64,000 bases of DNA, from assembly GCA_903813345.2 (NCBI GenBank), contig CAIIXF020000007.1, positions 38,300,671 to 38,364,670 of the forward strand, in the 5' to 3' direction. The notes beneath the pieces are model-generated. The model saw nothing but the letters and a program-made list of their open reading frames with translations. It was not told the origin of the DNA and ran no database searches. This stretch comes from Owenia fusiformis. Its lineage: Eukaryota > Annelida > Polychaeta > Sabellida > Oweniidae. Shown in pieces: positions 1-13,084 of the stretch (position 1 is the stretch's first letter; each line of letters opens with the position of its first letter). Both the position numbers and the translations under genes were made by a program.

Positions 1-3000
1 AGTTGATAAACACTTTTTAAAACCACATTTCTAGATGTAATTTTACATGTAGATTCCAAATATGACATCAGCTTGACTGAATTGTGAATTTTTAATGACG
101 TAAATCAAGATAATTTCTACTCGCATCTGGGATATTGAGTTAACTTTTCAATACACAAATCGCGTCTCAATCAGGGTACATCAGGGTTTTAAACTTGAAA
201 TCATGACCAGTAATGTTCAAAAATGGTGAAGAACAGTTGGTTTCTCAATGTGAATGTGATTGCTGACAATGGCACCTGTATTTCCCACCCCTGTGGATAT
301 CATATTTATCTTTTATTATACACACGCGAAATCAGTCCTAAACTTCGTTACCTAGCCACTCTATTTCACCCCCCCCCCCCCCGGGACACCCACTCATCTC
401 TTAATTAGAAGAAACACAAGAGTTTGTCAAAAGCAAATTGATAACACATACAAATCAAATTAAAAGTTCACAGTGCACCAAAGCTAATGTTGAAAAACAT
501 TCTCTGATTCCTCATTTGGCGTCCAATCAGTTGTGAAAAACGAAATTGATTACCAATTATGTATTGATGCTTTTAAAACTTATTTTTCACCAGAATATCA
601 TAAACAACATTCCTCTCCTACGAAATTGTCACTAAGCCCCCCCCCCCCCCCCAACAAACATTTGTTCATCCCAGATACTTAGTTTCACAAACGTACAAGA
701 TCTCCGTGATAGAACATGTGAGCGGAATGATTTGACGGGCCTTTTCCTACACCCTCATAGGGAGATCAATGTTTTTTCTAACTCCAAATTAAAACGAAGT
801 CGACTGTTTGCTGGATGAAACAAATAATTATGTTATCAGCACATTTTAATGTAAAATTATAAACTCTTTGTCGCTGACATATTCTGTAGGTGTCAACGTG
901 TATTTCCACGATAATTCAAATGTTAAAAGTAAACAGACCAACTATTTTGTTCTTAATTTCTATAATTGTGTCTAAAGCGTCATCGATTAAAAACATGTGT
1001 ATCTCTATGTGATATAAACATCCCTCACGATCAAATAAAGATATAAATGAAATAAAGGTTTGACTAAAATACCAAAATAGCCTCTTGGCATATACAATAC
1101 TTACAATTGCTACGTTCCCATTGATATGATTTAGCTCTAGCTCAGATTTACTTTATGTATATCCCAAACACTTGAATTATATTTTATTGTGAAACATCGA
1201 TCAATCAACGTGTACATGTGTTTTGGCCACTTTAAGAGATGACAGTGCAAGTTTGCTTATGTTATTACCAAACGAGGCCAAGACAAATAAGTCAATACCC
1301 AGTCGGTAAACATGAAAATCACAATAAGCTATACATGAATGCTCACTCGGTCAATAACTAGATATCCGTATTCAACATCGAATTTAACAAATAATCGCAA
1401 ACCTTCCTGTGAGAGAATACAACCTTCAGGTAAGCAATTGTTAACACTTTAAACAAATAATTGATTTTCGCTAGCCTAACTTCCTGCAGAATCCTGATGC
1501 AATATTCCCAATGTCAGAAAGTAGGATGCTAATAACATAAAAAATCTGGTAACAACGGGTTTAGAAGAGGAGTGACAAATCGAAATATAGATTGCATCTA
1601 AATATATAAATAGTGGAAATCAAGCTGCGGGTCAATAAAGAGATCTACTCTTTCCAAATGATTGATTTTGCTTCATTTTGAGATTTGAGCTTCATTTACA
1701 TAATGCAGACCCATATCCAGCTTTTGCCAAGGGGGGGGGGGGGTCAGGTAGTTCTAGTAGGGGGGGGGTTGAAGTTTGATGATTATGGCTCCAAACCATT
1801 TGAAAAGTTCTCAAAATGAAGATGCCGCGGTCGGGATGAACATGTATATATGATGCGAGTCACCCGAGGCGGGTCAATAACTAGGACAGTTCATACTCAA
1901 TAACAAGAGTTTTACAATTATAATCCTTTCTAATAACTTGATTTTACTTTTTGAAAAGGCAGGTATTCTATAACTTCTCTCTGGCATTTAAGGCAAAACA
2001 TGTTTGTTTATTATTTATTCTGAAAAGAATTCAACAAATAGTCATAATCCTTCTGATTTATTGATAACCCTATATAAACGAAACCATACTGTAATTTGCA
2101 CTTGCCTAAGTAGCGAGGTATATCCAAATGTCAAAAAGCAGGACGAAAATAATACTTACATGTACATCGATCATTCGATAATTGAATAAGCTCCAAACCT
2201 TTTTTATACTGATTCTAGATCATACACAATTTTCATTCTTCATAATTATGTATACCTATAAAATATGAAAAAGGCCTGGATGTTGAGTCAAAATAGTTTT
2301 CATGTTTTGGAACTTGTTTCAACGGTATGTATTTATCGATAACATATCTCTTTCAAAGGTTGGATTAAAGGCTACTTTTTATAACACCGTACCTATATAT
2401 TGACCAAATATGTCATTGTACCCATATATTCACCTAAAACAACTTGTTAATCTCAAAGTTCAAGTACATTAATTCTAATAAATCGATATGCTGACATTTA
2501 TGCATTTCTTTTCTATTAGTTCGCCAGAATAGAGGTTAGACTTGATGCGAGTAATCCTGATTTCCGTCATTTAATATTCAAAATTCAGTCTTAGTGATAT
2601 CGTTTTTGAATTCTACATGTAAAAGTACATCTAGAAAAATAATGGTTTCGAAAATTCTATCAACTTTGAAAATACATTTTTTTAATGTTACTTCTAGATC
2701 TAGTTCGGGGATCTTCCGAAAAGACCCCAAAAGTGAAATATATTTTCTTGTATTGGCTAGATAATTATATCTTGTTTTACTGGATATATTTTAATTTGCA
2801 TACTGTAACTATTAGATACATAAGAGTGATATGAAAATCGAACCACTAAAACTGATGATATTTAGGTTAAAGGGAGCATCCTACCATTCTGATACTCATC
2901 ACATCCCCGGGATCACATCTTTCTGTCTTCAACCAGAAATACTAGTGTGAAGCTAATAGAAGGCCATGATTTCTCATGATGGCTTTCTACCATACCCGTC

Positions 3001-4043
3001 ATGCTATCTGACCCGAATGAGTCACCTGACAGTGAAACTGATAACTAATTACATGTACCTATATCGGTACCCTAGTGTACCGATATGTATTTCCAGAATG
3101 CAGTACGGGTATATTTAGTACTAACCGTATTCTTTGGGACTCAACGTAAAACAAAGACATTATTATTTTTTGTAACAAGATAAAATGTTCGTAAGATATA
3201 TTGTAAGTTTTCTTCACTTAGACCAATTTCTTTGACGATTCCTCCATAATTGCGCCCAGAATTCGGTTTTCAGGCAGGAGGGGGAGGGGGTGCGATCAGC
3301 GAGCCAGAAAATTAAGATTTGTTTTGAATTTTACAAAAATATATGTACCTTCCTTAAAATTGAGCAAGAAGATTCAAATAAAAAGCATTTAAAAACTATT
3401 TTCTTCATCTTATGGTCATATTTAATTGTGTTTAAGTGTGCTCGACACTCATAAATGGAAGGCATATTAAAGTTAAGTTTCTGTTAAAGTTCCCGTGTAA
3501 TGTTTGAAAATATGTTTTTATCATTCATTTAGTATTTGTCATGCATGACTTTAAAAGTTATTTTAGAGATATTTTGAAAAAAAATTGAAAAAGTTGTCAG
3601 CTTTTTATTTTTCAAATATTCAAATTTCCCGCCATTTTTCAAAAAAGTTGAAATTTTTTAATCATCAAATATCCCACCATACATTTTAAATAAGATGGTA
3701 AATTTGGGTATAAATCATCAAAGTAGTTTTAAAACCGTTTTTCTCTAATAATGTAGTTTCTTAATAAATGAATGAAGCTAAATAAATAGATGTCGCTACT
3801 TTCATTATTTGTTTTGGTTTGGGTCAGACTGCCATTCACTTCAATGTTAAAAGCTTGCAAATACATAATCACTTGATTTTCATGTTATATCAAAAAGTGA
3901 TGGTTGAATCTGTCTTAAACTTGAATGACATTCGGATGACTATGTAAATGTACATATTTATTAATCATGAAAATTTTAGTTGTTTAACGAATACACCAAG
4001 GTTTTAAAGAATTATTGCATCAATGGGGATTTTTAAAGTTTAA
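1..4043. other. Intergenic, no gene seen
   Basis: I see no coding exon, RNA gene or long repeat here on either strand. Reading frames are short and have no recognisable protein character. The stretch is AT-rich with homopolymer tracts: poly-C near 370-382 and 638-652, poly-G near 1731-1743 and 1761-1768. A short palindromic pair of CCGATAT-type words flanks 3062-3088. Confidence 0.6.
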
Positions 4044-4438
4044 AAAGGACGATTCTCGGTTTGGAGAACAATCTCCTGGGCTAATAATTTTTTTCATGAA
4101 AAATATAGAAATATTACCCAAATTAAACTTTGAATATTCAAAAGAGAACATTTAAATCCACAAAATGTAAAAATAACAAATTGGTCTGAAGCAGGGATAA
4201 TGCTCAATTAGATCGATTCAATAAAATACAAGTCTCGATTTGGGGAAAGAAGTTCAATAGTGTACTGCGCTAATATTTTTTTGCGAAAAATCTAGAAATA
4301 TTACCCAAACTAAATTATGACTATTCAAAAGAAGACATTCAAATCTATATTATGTGAAAAAATCAAATTTGTCCGAAGCAGGCATAATGCTCATTTAGAT
4401 TGATGAACTTCGTTCTCCAAACCGAGAATCGTCCTTTG
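4044..4438. mobile_element. MITE with ~25-bp terminal inverted repeats
   Basis: The left end reads AAAGGACGATTCTCGGTTTG and the right end carries its reverse complement, with the match extending into GAGAAC. Between the ends, an approximately 170-bp module occurs twice in tandem (about 4070-4225 and 4245-4410), each copy with the words AAATATTACCCAAA and GAAGCAGG.ATAATGCTCA. There is no coding capacity. The structure fits a non-autonomous DNA element, but no target-site duplication is clear, so the superfamily is unknown. Confidence 0.7.
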
Positions 4439-4829
4439 AAAAAGTCCTTGAAAATGATTTGAATAACATAACTGTGTCCGTATAAATTAAAGTTATTATT
4501 GTATAAAACTTTTCACTGAATTCAAATATCATGAATATGCTGTTAAAAAAGAAAAATAAGTCATCGGAGGTTTTCTTCCTTTAAAGATCATAGAATAGTC
4601 AATATTCAATCGATTTTCATGAAATAAGCATATTGGTTCGGAAAGTGTTTTAATTCCTAATATTCATGATCATTTTCTCGAGTTTGATTCATTATACAAA
4701 TACAAATCTGTGACTCCCGTACACATTCGCAAGAGTTGCTAATGTTTTTTGATGCTTGTCATTTGCGCAGTCAACGTACCATTAATAGCATGGAACTCCA
4801 ATGCGGAAGCTGTTAACATTTCTCGACGA

Positions 4830-5220
4830 GCTGAAATAGCCTGAATATTGTGAAAATGAAGTATAGCTTATAGGTCTTTCAGTTTTTTAGTTTTGGTAAA
4901 GGCTAATATTGTAAATACATCACATGTGTAAGCCATGTGTAATTAGTAACGGATTATTTCAATGCGCCGAAGTTACGTTTTAAAGTAGCTTATTTTCTTC
5001 CATTTATCCATATACAGACCTTCTCACTTGCCGTTATATTGACCAATCTAGACACATCAATTATAATTGTTTTCACTTATCAGCAGCAGTAGCCCCTGGT
5101 CCATTCCATTGCTTTGAGACAAAATCGATAATGTTCGCACAAGTGCAACGTTCTGAATGTTTTTGCTTTATTTTGGAATGTATATGTACACTTTGATGTA
5201 ATGTATTTCATTTTCGATCT
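4830..5220 (+). repeat. Dispersed repeat family R1, copy 1 (no SINE)
   Basis: This stretch is similar to 12600-13075 and 27380-27915. Shared blocks include TAGCTTATTTTC, the ATATTGACC.ATCT.GACA region, and ATAATTGTTTTCACT, all in the same order and orientation. Unlike the other two copies it is not followed by the tRNA-like SINE. No protein is encoded. The nature of the parent element is unknown. Confidence 0.55.
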
Positions 5221-5322
5221 TCAATGATGAATTTTCGTCTTCGTAGATAATCAGGGTAGAGTTTTTATCATTCCATATTAGTCTTTTTGTTTACATTATT
5301 TATTTAGAATCGTAGATGACGT

Positions 5323-5620
5323 CACTGTGCAAAAAGCCAAATATAGTAGCGTATAAGTGGCAAACTATTTGTGAATATAGTTCAGTATGTCCCCACTATA
5401 TTGTATTCGGTATGGGAAACAAACTATTCTTGCCTCAGAAGCGGAACATTTAGTATTGGTGGTATATACTCTACGATACTAAATATCGTTTGAACTATTC
5501 TCCGATTATTCTTAAGAGCCAGGAATAGTAGGATATAAGTACATAGAAAATATGAGTATAGTATGTATTACGTAATCCAAAAACAAACTATACGCCTCTT
5601 ATACGCGAGGCTATATATTC
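5323..5620 (+). mobile_element. MITE starting CACTGTG, copy 1
   Basis: It begins CACTGTGCAAAAAGCCAAAT and ends near an AAACTATACGCCTCTTATAC block. The interior is built from repeated AAACTAT and GTATAAG words. A second copy lies in the opposite orientation at about 11118-11505. No open frame is present. Copy boundaries come from the similarity alone. Confidence 0.6.
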
Positions 5621-5639
5621 TTTGATGTGCCTTAATTTG

Positions 5640-6480
5640 CTTGGAGTTAATCCTATTTTATTTTTCAATAAGCGCTAATGTAAACAAATAAAATCATGCA
5701 ATTCACTTAAGAAAGCTTAATCAAACTTAATGTCTGAGATCTCATTTAAAATCGTATGATGTTGAAGTATATGATTTTAAATGAACTTTAAATATATTTT
5801 AAAAATGTAAGTCAATACAAAAAGTGGAATGAAAAATTTGGGTATATTACAAATATAAATCGGTAAATTATTTATTCTCCGTTTTGAGTAAAATAAGCGC
5901 ATATTAATTATTTGAAGTTTGTTTTTAGTCTTACCAAAAATCAGCAGCAATTTCGGTGTAGTTAAAATTAAAATGAGGTAAGGCGTATCGTGATATCTTT
6001 GTTCTTTGTCAGTTTTAAATTGAGACAATCCTGACTTTCCTATTAAAAATTAGACCCCTAGTCAGGGAGGGGGTTCGGAGGTTTAGAGTGAAGCCATCTG
6101 GAGGACAATTAATTGTTGTATAATTATGTGGCAGAAGTTGATGATGATGATGATGCATTTTTAATTTTTAAAAAGAAAACAATATTCAAATGTATGAAAT
6201 AAAATAAGGAATCTGTATAAAATCCCCGGGATTAAATATTATGAAGGATGAGGGATTGCGCTGAACGAAAACTTATTTTTGTATGCAAATCATTAGGTTA
6301 CATGTACAATTAATAACATATATAATAGTACGGATCAACCTTATCAACAAGTGTCACAAAACGATACAGAACAAAACACAAAGTTTAAGTATAAAATATG
6401 CATATATTTCAATAAATTTGTCAATTACATAGCATACAGTAATTACAGAGTACATTATATTATGTGATGTGCTGTAGGTT
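5640..6480. other. Spacer, no gene seen
   Basis: AT-rich spacer between a MITE and the satellite array. There is a short run of GATGAT at about 6138-6152. The longest open frames are low-complexity and rich in I, K, F and N, with no recognisable domain. Confidence 0.5.
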
Positions 6481-8075
6481 CATTTGTATATTAAAGGTTC
6501 AATTTGGCGCATTACTATAGTTCAATTTGGCGCGTTATTTATGATGTTCATAATGCCCCAAATTGAACTATGCTAACACGCCAAATTGAACTTTTTGATA
6601 TACTATTGAACTGAGAGCACATCACATACTAAGTCCCAAATTGGAACATACCCATGAGCCAAGTGTAACCTTTCAATGTAAGGATGAACTTTGAACATCA
6701 TAAAAAAACGCGCCAAATTGATAAATACTAACGCGCCAAATTGAACTTTTTAAAATACTGATGTACTTGGAGCACATCACATACTATGTCCAAAATTGAA
6801 ACATACTCTCATGAGCCAAATTCAGCCTTTCAATGTAAGGATTTACTTTGAACATCATAAATAATGCGCCAAATTGAACTACACTAATGCGCCAAATTGA
6901 GTTTTTTAATATATCGATGAAGTTTGAGCACATCACATACTATGTCCCAAATTGAAACATACTCATGAGCCAAGTTTAACCTTTCAATGTAAGGATGTAC
7001 TTTGAACATCATAAATAATGAGCCAAATTGAACTACACTAATGCGCCAAATAGAGCTTTTTAATATATTGATGAAGTTTGAGCACATCACATACTATGTC
7101 CAAAATTGAAACATACTCTCATGAGCCAAGTTCAACCTTTCAATGTAAGGATTTACTTTGAACATCATAAATAATGCGACAAATTGAACTACACTAATGC
7201 GCCAAATTGAGCTTTTTAATATATTGAAGAAGTTTGAGCACATCACATACTATGTCCAAAATTGACACATACTCTCATGAGCCAAGTTCAACCTTTCAAT
7301 GTAAGGATTTACTTTGAACATCATAAATAATGCGCCAAATTGAACTACACTAATGCGCCAAATTGAGCTTTTTAATATATTGAAGAAGTTTGAGCACATC
7401 ACATACTATGTCCCAAATTGAAACATACTCATTAGCCAAGTTTAACCTTTCAATGTAAGGATGTACTTTGAACATCATAAATAATGCGCCAAATTGAACT
7501 ATACTAATGCGTCCAATTGAGCTTTTTAATATATTGATGAAGTTAGAGCACATTACATACTGTGTCCCAAATTGAAACATACTCATGAGCCAAGTTTAAC
7601 CTTTCAATGTAAGGATGTACTTTGAACATCATAAATAATGCGCCAAATTGAACGATACTAATGCGCCAAATTGAACTTATTAATATACTGAATATGTACT
7701 TGAAGCACATCATATATTATATCCCAAATTGAAACATACTCATGAGCCAAGTTTAACCTTTCATTGTAAGGATGTACTTTGAACATCATAAATAATGCGC
7801 CAAATTGAACTATACTAATGCGCCAAATTGAACTTTTTAATATACTGATGTACTTGGAACACATCACATACTATGTCCCAAATTAAAACATACCCATGAG
7901 CCAAATTTAACCTTTCAATGTAAGGATGCACTTTGAACATCATAAATAATGCGCCAAATTGAACTACATATGTATACTAATGCGCTAAATTGAACTTTTT
8001 AATATACTGATGTACCTGGAGCACATCACATACTATGTCTCAAATTTAAACATACTCATGAGCCTAGTTTCACCT
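6480..8075. repeat. Satellite array, ~155-bp unit, about 10 copies
   Basis: A unit of about 155 bp repeats across the interval. The anchor word GAGCACATCACATAC or a close variant recurs near 6614, 6772, 6928, 7079, 7238, 7396, 7549, 7705, 7857 and 8020. Each unit has two copies of GCGCCAAATTGA about 24 bp apart, plus CCTTTCAATGTAAGGAT. The first partial unit (about 6490-6540) carries the box in the opposite orientation, so the left edge is an inverted repeat. Units align well, pointing to recent tandem amplification. Minus-strand open frames across several units only reflect unit lengths close to a multiple of three and do not look like genes. Confidence 0.9.
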
Positions 8076-8094
8076 GTGGATAACTGTGGATTAA

Positions 8095-11075
8095 AGGTGA
8101 AGAAAAGTCATTTATTAAAAATCAAAAAATTAACTTTTCAATGAGTTAATCGATTAATTCCAAATTTTAAAACAATATTAATCATAGCAAGAGGGACACT
8201 ATAGAATCAAATAAATTAGAAAAACTTAATTTGCAAATTATTTTTCTGTGGAAATCAGAACCATCGGCTGTAGATATTAATCATTTAACTCATAACAAAC
8301 GGATTAGTTATCAGTGAACAAAACTCATCTCATGGAAATTAAATACTTGGGGATTAAAGTTTTTTATATTGCTCTGACATGTCAATACATGTACGAGATG
8401 GTGAAAAATTGCATGATCTTGAAAGAATTGTTGGTCAAGGGGAGGGGGTCGCTAGGTACGGGCCTGTATAAAATGCTTAATGCATTTAGCTGAATATTGA
8501 GCATTTCTGTGTCAAGATTGTTTTTTGTGGCTGACAAAGTGAATACAGGTGGTTGTGCCTGTGTAATATAAGAGGGGGATTTAAATGTCGTTTATTGTAA
8601 CCTTGATGTGACAGAGAAACAATAGAGTAAACATGTGAGGAAAACTTATTAATTAAGAATTAAAAAATTATTTTTCCAATGAATTGATCGATTGAATCCA
8701 AATTTTAACACAATGTTAATCATAACATGGGGGATAATATACAATCAAATAAATATAAAAAAACTTAATTTGCAAATTATTTTTTGTGGAACTTAGAATC
8801 GTTGGCTATAGGAAATTAATCCATTGACTCTAACAAACAGATTAGTTATCAGTGTTAACGAAACTTATTTTATAGAAATTGAATAATTAGGGATTAAAGT
8901 CTTACTTATCATATTGCTCTGATATATCTGTATGTCCATACTGTATGTTATTTGCATCAGTTTGTTCTTCCATGCACCAATTTGCTCAAAACATAATCAT
9001 CAATTTGTCAGATGAAACATTTGCAATAAATGTAAAATGCGCCCGTTTCTTTATTTGCATTATTACATTATCAACTAAACATACCGAATCTTGCACCTTT
9101 TGTATATATTGAAACGGAAAACAAAAAATGATTAATAAAACCAGTTGTTATAAACAGAAATGGTCCAATTCTTATAGAAACAATTGTATTGCACGGGCTA
9201 ATCTCCCGGGGCTAATCTCTGTTGTTTATCACGGGTGTTTATCTCAGATATCATATGGATAACAGAAAACATATGAATTGTGAAATGTGAAAGAATACAA
9301 GTTTTAACTTTGTTTTAATATGGCTTATAGTACTTGCATCATTTACATAAAGCATGTTATTTCCCAATTTATTATAAGTGATTTGTCAGATGAAATCTGA
9401 GCAATATTTCTGGTATATTACAGGCTCGTAATAAGTTAGAGCTCAGGGGGTCAATTTTCAAAACATACCAAGGGGGTCAAAATTGATAATGGGCCAAAAA
9501 TCACTTGACTGTGCTCAGATTGGTGAAAACTGTATGATTTTGAAAGAATCTTGGCAAGGGGTGGGGGATTCACATGAACCCAACGACCCTCCCCCATGGC
9601 CACAGACCTGTATCAAATGCGTAATGTATTGAGCTGAATATTTTTGCAATATTGTGTTATAAACGATTTGTGTGGTTTGCGAAGTAAATAGTGGTGTTTG
9701 TTTGTGTCTGTGTAAGAGAGGGCTTTCAATGTTGTTTGTTGTATTAAACTTAATGTTACAGAGAAACAATGGAGTTAAATTGTGAGGACACCCCATAATT
9801 AAAATTCAAGAAATTACTTCCCAATGAGTCAATCCATTGAATCCAAATTTTAACACAATGTTAATCATAGCACGAGGTACACTATACAATCAAATAAATA
9901 TGAAAAACTTAATTTGTAGTTTTTGTGGAAATTAGAGCCATGGGCTGAAGAAATTAATCCATTTATTCTAACAAACAGATTATTTATCAGGGTGAACAAA
10001 ACTCAATTCATAGAAATTTAATACTTAGGGATTAAAGTTTTACTAATTACATTGCTCTGACATGTCAATACATGTATGTGAATTGTGAAAAACTGCATTT
10101 TTTAAAGAATTGTTTGCCAGGGAAAGGGCCTTAGGTACGGGCTTGTATAAAATGCGTAATATATTAATTGAATATTGAGCAGTTCCGTGTCATGACTGTT
10201 TTTGGTTGGCAAAGTGAATAGTACAGGTGGTTGTTTGTACCTGTGTAAGAGGGGGATTTAAATGTTGTTTGTTGTAAACCTGATGTGAAAGAGAAACAAT
10301 AGAAATAAAAATGTGAGGAAAACTCATTAATTAAGAATAAAAAATTAACTTTCCAATGGATTGATCGATTGAATCCCAAATTTAACACACTCTTAATCAT
10401 AACTCGAGGGACATTATACAATCAAATAAATATGTAAAAACTTAATTTGCAAATAATTTTTTGAGAAATAGGAACCATCAGCTGTAGAAATTAATCCTAA
10501 CAAACGGATTAATTAGTGTGAATGAAACTCATTTCATAGGAATGGAATACTTAGGGATTAACGGCTCAAAAATAAACGCATATAATCCGGTTTTGATTGC
10601 AAATGCCAACATATTATTTGCTCCTGACTAGAATATAATTCTATATTATATGGCATTATATGTTGTTCACTTCAAATAATACACGAATAATATTGTTAAA
10701 AAATTAATTTTTAAAAATAGTTATTATATCTTATTCCCCTATAATACAGGACATAACTGCCTACCATACAGGAAAAAATATTCTCTACGATTCCCTCTTA
10801 TTGCAACTATATCAAACATTTTATTCTATATTATTTTTACTTCAATACCAAGTGAATTGAAAAATGTAACTTTCCACAGACTTAATGAAATGAATCCAAA
10901 ATTTAACACGGTGTTAATTATAATTCGACTGTCATTGTCCAATTTAGTAAAAGTAAAAAGCTTAATTTATAAATGACTTTTTGATGGAAATTAGAACCCT
11001 CAGTTATAGAAATGACCAGATTAATCTGAACAAGAGAATTAATTAGCATTAAAAACAAAATACATTCAATGCTGG
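8095..11075. repeat. Mosaic array of two alternating ~270-bp modules
   Basis: Module A (marked by TTAACACAATGTTAATCATA, AATCAAATAAAT and ACTTAATTTGCAAAT) occurs at about 8120-8370, 8640-8925, 9790-10060, 10310-10565 and, diverged, 10850-11070. Module B (GTGAAAAATTGCATGAT, GGTACGGGCCTGTATAAAATG, AGAGAAACAATAGAGT) lies between A copies at about 8370-8640, 9495-9790 and 10060-10315. Module B carries a partial, reversed copy of the CAGGCCCGTAGCC MITE family found intact at 21436 and 41736. No coding content is seen. Confidence 0.75.
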
Positions 11076-11117
11076 ACTTTGCTTTTAATCTGTTAAAACA
11101 ACAAACTCGGGAACTGA

Positions 11118-11505
11118 AGCTATTACGTAATATCGCGTATAAGACGCGTATAGTTTGTTTTGGGGTAGAATAAGAGAAGAATAAGTCAAGTATAGTTTGA
11201 TATAGTCTGTTTTATATAATATAAGTTGTTTTTCACCGCATATAGTAGGTTTGATTCCTACTTTGAGGCGTATAAGTGGAGAATAGTTCAGTAAAGATAT
11301 ACACTCTGCTGATATATGCAACTTATTTTAGTTTATATTGGCGTACCGGGGAGTATATCAGGACTTATATTAAAGTGTTCCGTTTTTAGGAATATGGGAG
11401 AAACTATTCTCGCCCATATTTTAGGTGAAATTCAAACTATATGGGGATTATTCTAAAAAATAGTTTGCTATAGTACAAACTATATTTGGCTTTTTTCACA
11501 GTGCG
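11118..11505 (-). mobile_element. MITE ending CACAGTG, copy 2 (inverted)
   Basis: This is the reverse-orientation relative of the element at 5323-5620. It starts with a GCGTATAAGACGCGTATAGT block and ends with ATATTTGGCTTTTTTCACAG. The interior repeats AAACTAT and ATATGGG words. No open frame. The two copies differ at many positions, so the pair is not a recent event. Confidence 0.6.
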
Positions 11506-11570
11506 TTTTTTGACCTTTTGTCCTTCTCAAATTGTATTTATCACAACGATTGTGCTAGCCACGCGTATTA

Positions 11571-12625
11571 ATGGAGAGGTTAAGCTAACGATGTTTTTCA
11601 CAACGTAACCGTGAACGCAAAGTACAAAAATTAACAAAGGAATGTATCGAGCGCTCATACACTGGTGATCCACTCGATTACGCTGGTTACCAAAACGAAC
11701 CGTTTTGGTAACAAAATGTCGGAACATCGAAGGTACGATTTTTCTCGTTTCCTTATTTTACACATTGTAGGCAGAATTCCCACGGCATTTTTAGCACAAA
11801 CGTGTATCAGTATCATATGTTTAAGAAATTGTACATATTTGCGAACAAATAGTTCACAAGACAACAGAATCGTCGATTTAATTCCTCACTTAAGTTACAT
11901 AAACGGTTTTTCGAAAAACAGTTAAGATCTGCACTTTTAACCCAAACCGTTTATGTAACTTAAGTGAGGAAGTAAATCGACGATTCTGTTGTCTTCTGAG
12001 CTATTTTTTCGCAAACATGTACATTTTCTAAAACATATGATACTGATACACGTTGTGTGAAAAAAAGTCGTGGGGATTCTGCCTACAACGCGTGAAATAA
12101 GGAAAAAAGAAAAATCGTACCTTCGACGTTCCGACATTTTGTTACCAAAACGGTTCGTTTTGGTAACCAGCGTAATCGAGTGGATCACCAGTGTCATAGT
12201 TTTATGCGCGCTTAGTCTACTTCAGATACTCTTTCAGCTTCAGAGTTTCGGGTTTAGAACGGAAGATTTGAATATTTGACGTTGGGTCAACGGGAACCAT
12301 TTTACTCGTGTCTATTGAACACTATGCTGTCAATTTTGATTTCGATGCACAGTTGAATTCTTGCTGAACACGATGATGTATGTCATGCATGATTTAGCGC
12401 CAAAAATCTTACGAAACGAGCTCGTTTAAAATATGTATTAGAAAACCAGCTATAAAACCGCATCAATGACATATTATAGAATCATTACACGCTATGGTGT
12501 AGTCTAAACAAACACTGGATTTGAACGGCTATTTATATGAGAAGGCTACATGAATTTGTATATGGTCGAGTGATACGTACAGGTTCAGTTTCGATTATAT
12601 ATGCAAAGCTTAACCTCTCCACTTA
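11571..12625. mobile_element. Foldback DNA element with ~250-bp inner inverted arms
   Basis: Outer ends TGGAGAGGTTAAGCT (about 11575) and AGCTTAACCTCTCCA (about 12605) are inverted. Inside, 11659-11912 and 11943-12196 are near-perfect reverse complements separated by only about 30 bp; the arms begin and end with CTGGTGATCCACTCGATTAC. Each arm contains a smaller palindrome, GGTTACCAAAACG..CGTTTTGGTAAC. Transcription through it would form a very long hairpin. Reading frames across the arms are mirror images and not genes. No transposase is seen. Confidence 0.8.
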
Positions 12626-12629
12626 TTAG

Positions 12630-13080
12630 TACTGAACGTAATCCGATTAATTCTTTCATTGCGCCGAAATAATTAAAATAGCTTATTTTCTCTTTTCATT
12701 ATATTGACCGCTCTGGACATATCATTATTAGTTGTTTTCACTCACATATACGCTTATACAGCAGCCGACTGCCCCTTTTTATTTCTTTGAGACGCAATTG
12801 AAATTCATATTAGCATTATATAAAAAAACGTTCAAAACGTTTTTCTCAATATCTTGCGTTGTTTTTCTTTCCCGACGGATCTTCAATATTATGCCAAACA
12901 TGTAATTTCTGTACAGCCTTGCTTTGTGACTACTGTTATCATTTGCAAGAGCTCATTTTTGAGTTGATTACTTTTCCTCTGTCAAAATTCGTAAACTTCG
13001 ACTCCAAAATAGGGCTAATCAATTAAAATATATTTACATTATGTTAACCCAAGCAAATAATCATAACAACTACATTATTT
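12630..13080 (+). repeat. Dispersed repeat R1, copy 2 (left part of SINE composite)
   Basis: Related to 4830-5220 and to 27380-27915. The 3' part, ending CTACATTATTTTTTAGCAGT just before the tRNA-like head, is very similar to the copy at 27.9 kb. The SINE therefore sits at the same point of R1 in both places, so it is part of a composite repeat or was duplicated along with it. Confidence 0.6.
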
Positions 13081-13084
13081 TTTA

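Noticed and set aside
6884-7867. Minus-strand frames with a repeated YIERLNLAHEYVSIWDI-type motif
   Set aside because: They come from a satellite unit and have no start or context; a repeat protein is not supported.
11527-12279. Overlapping 60-86-residue frames on both strands
   Set aside because: These are mirror images across the foldback arms.
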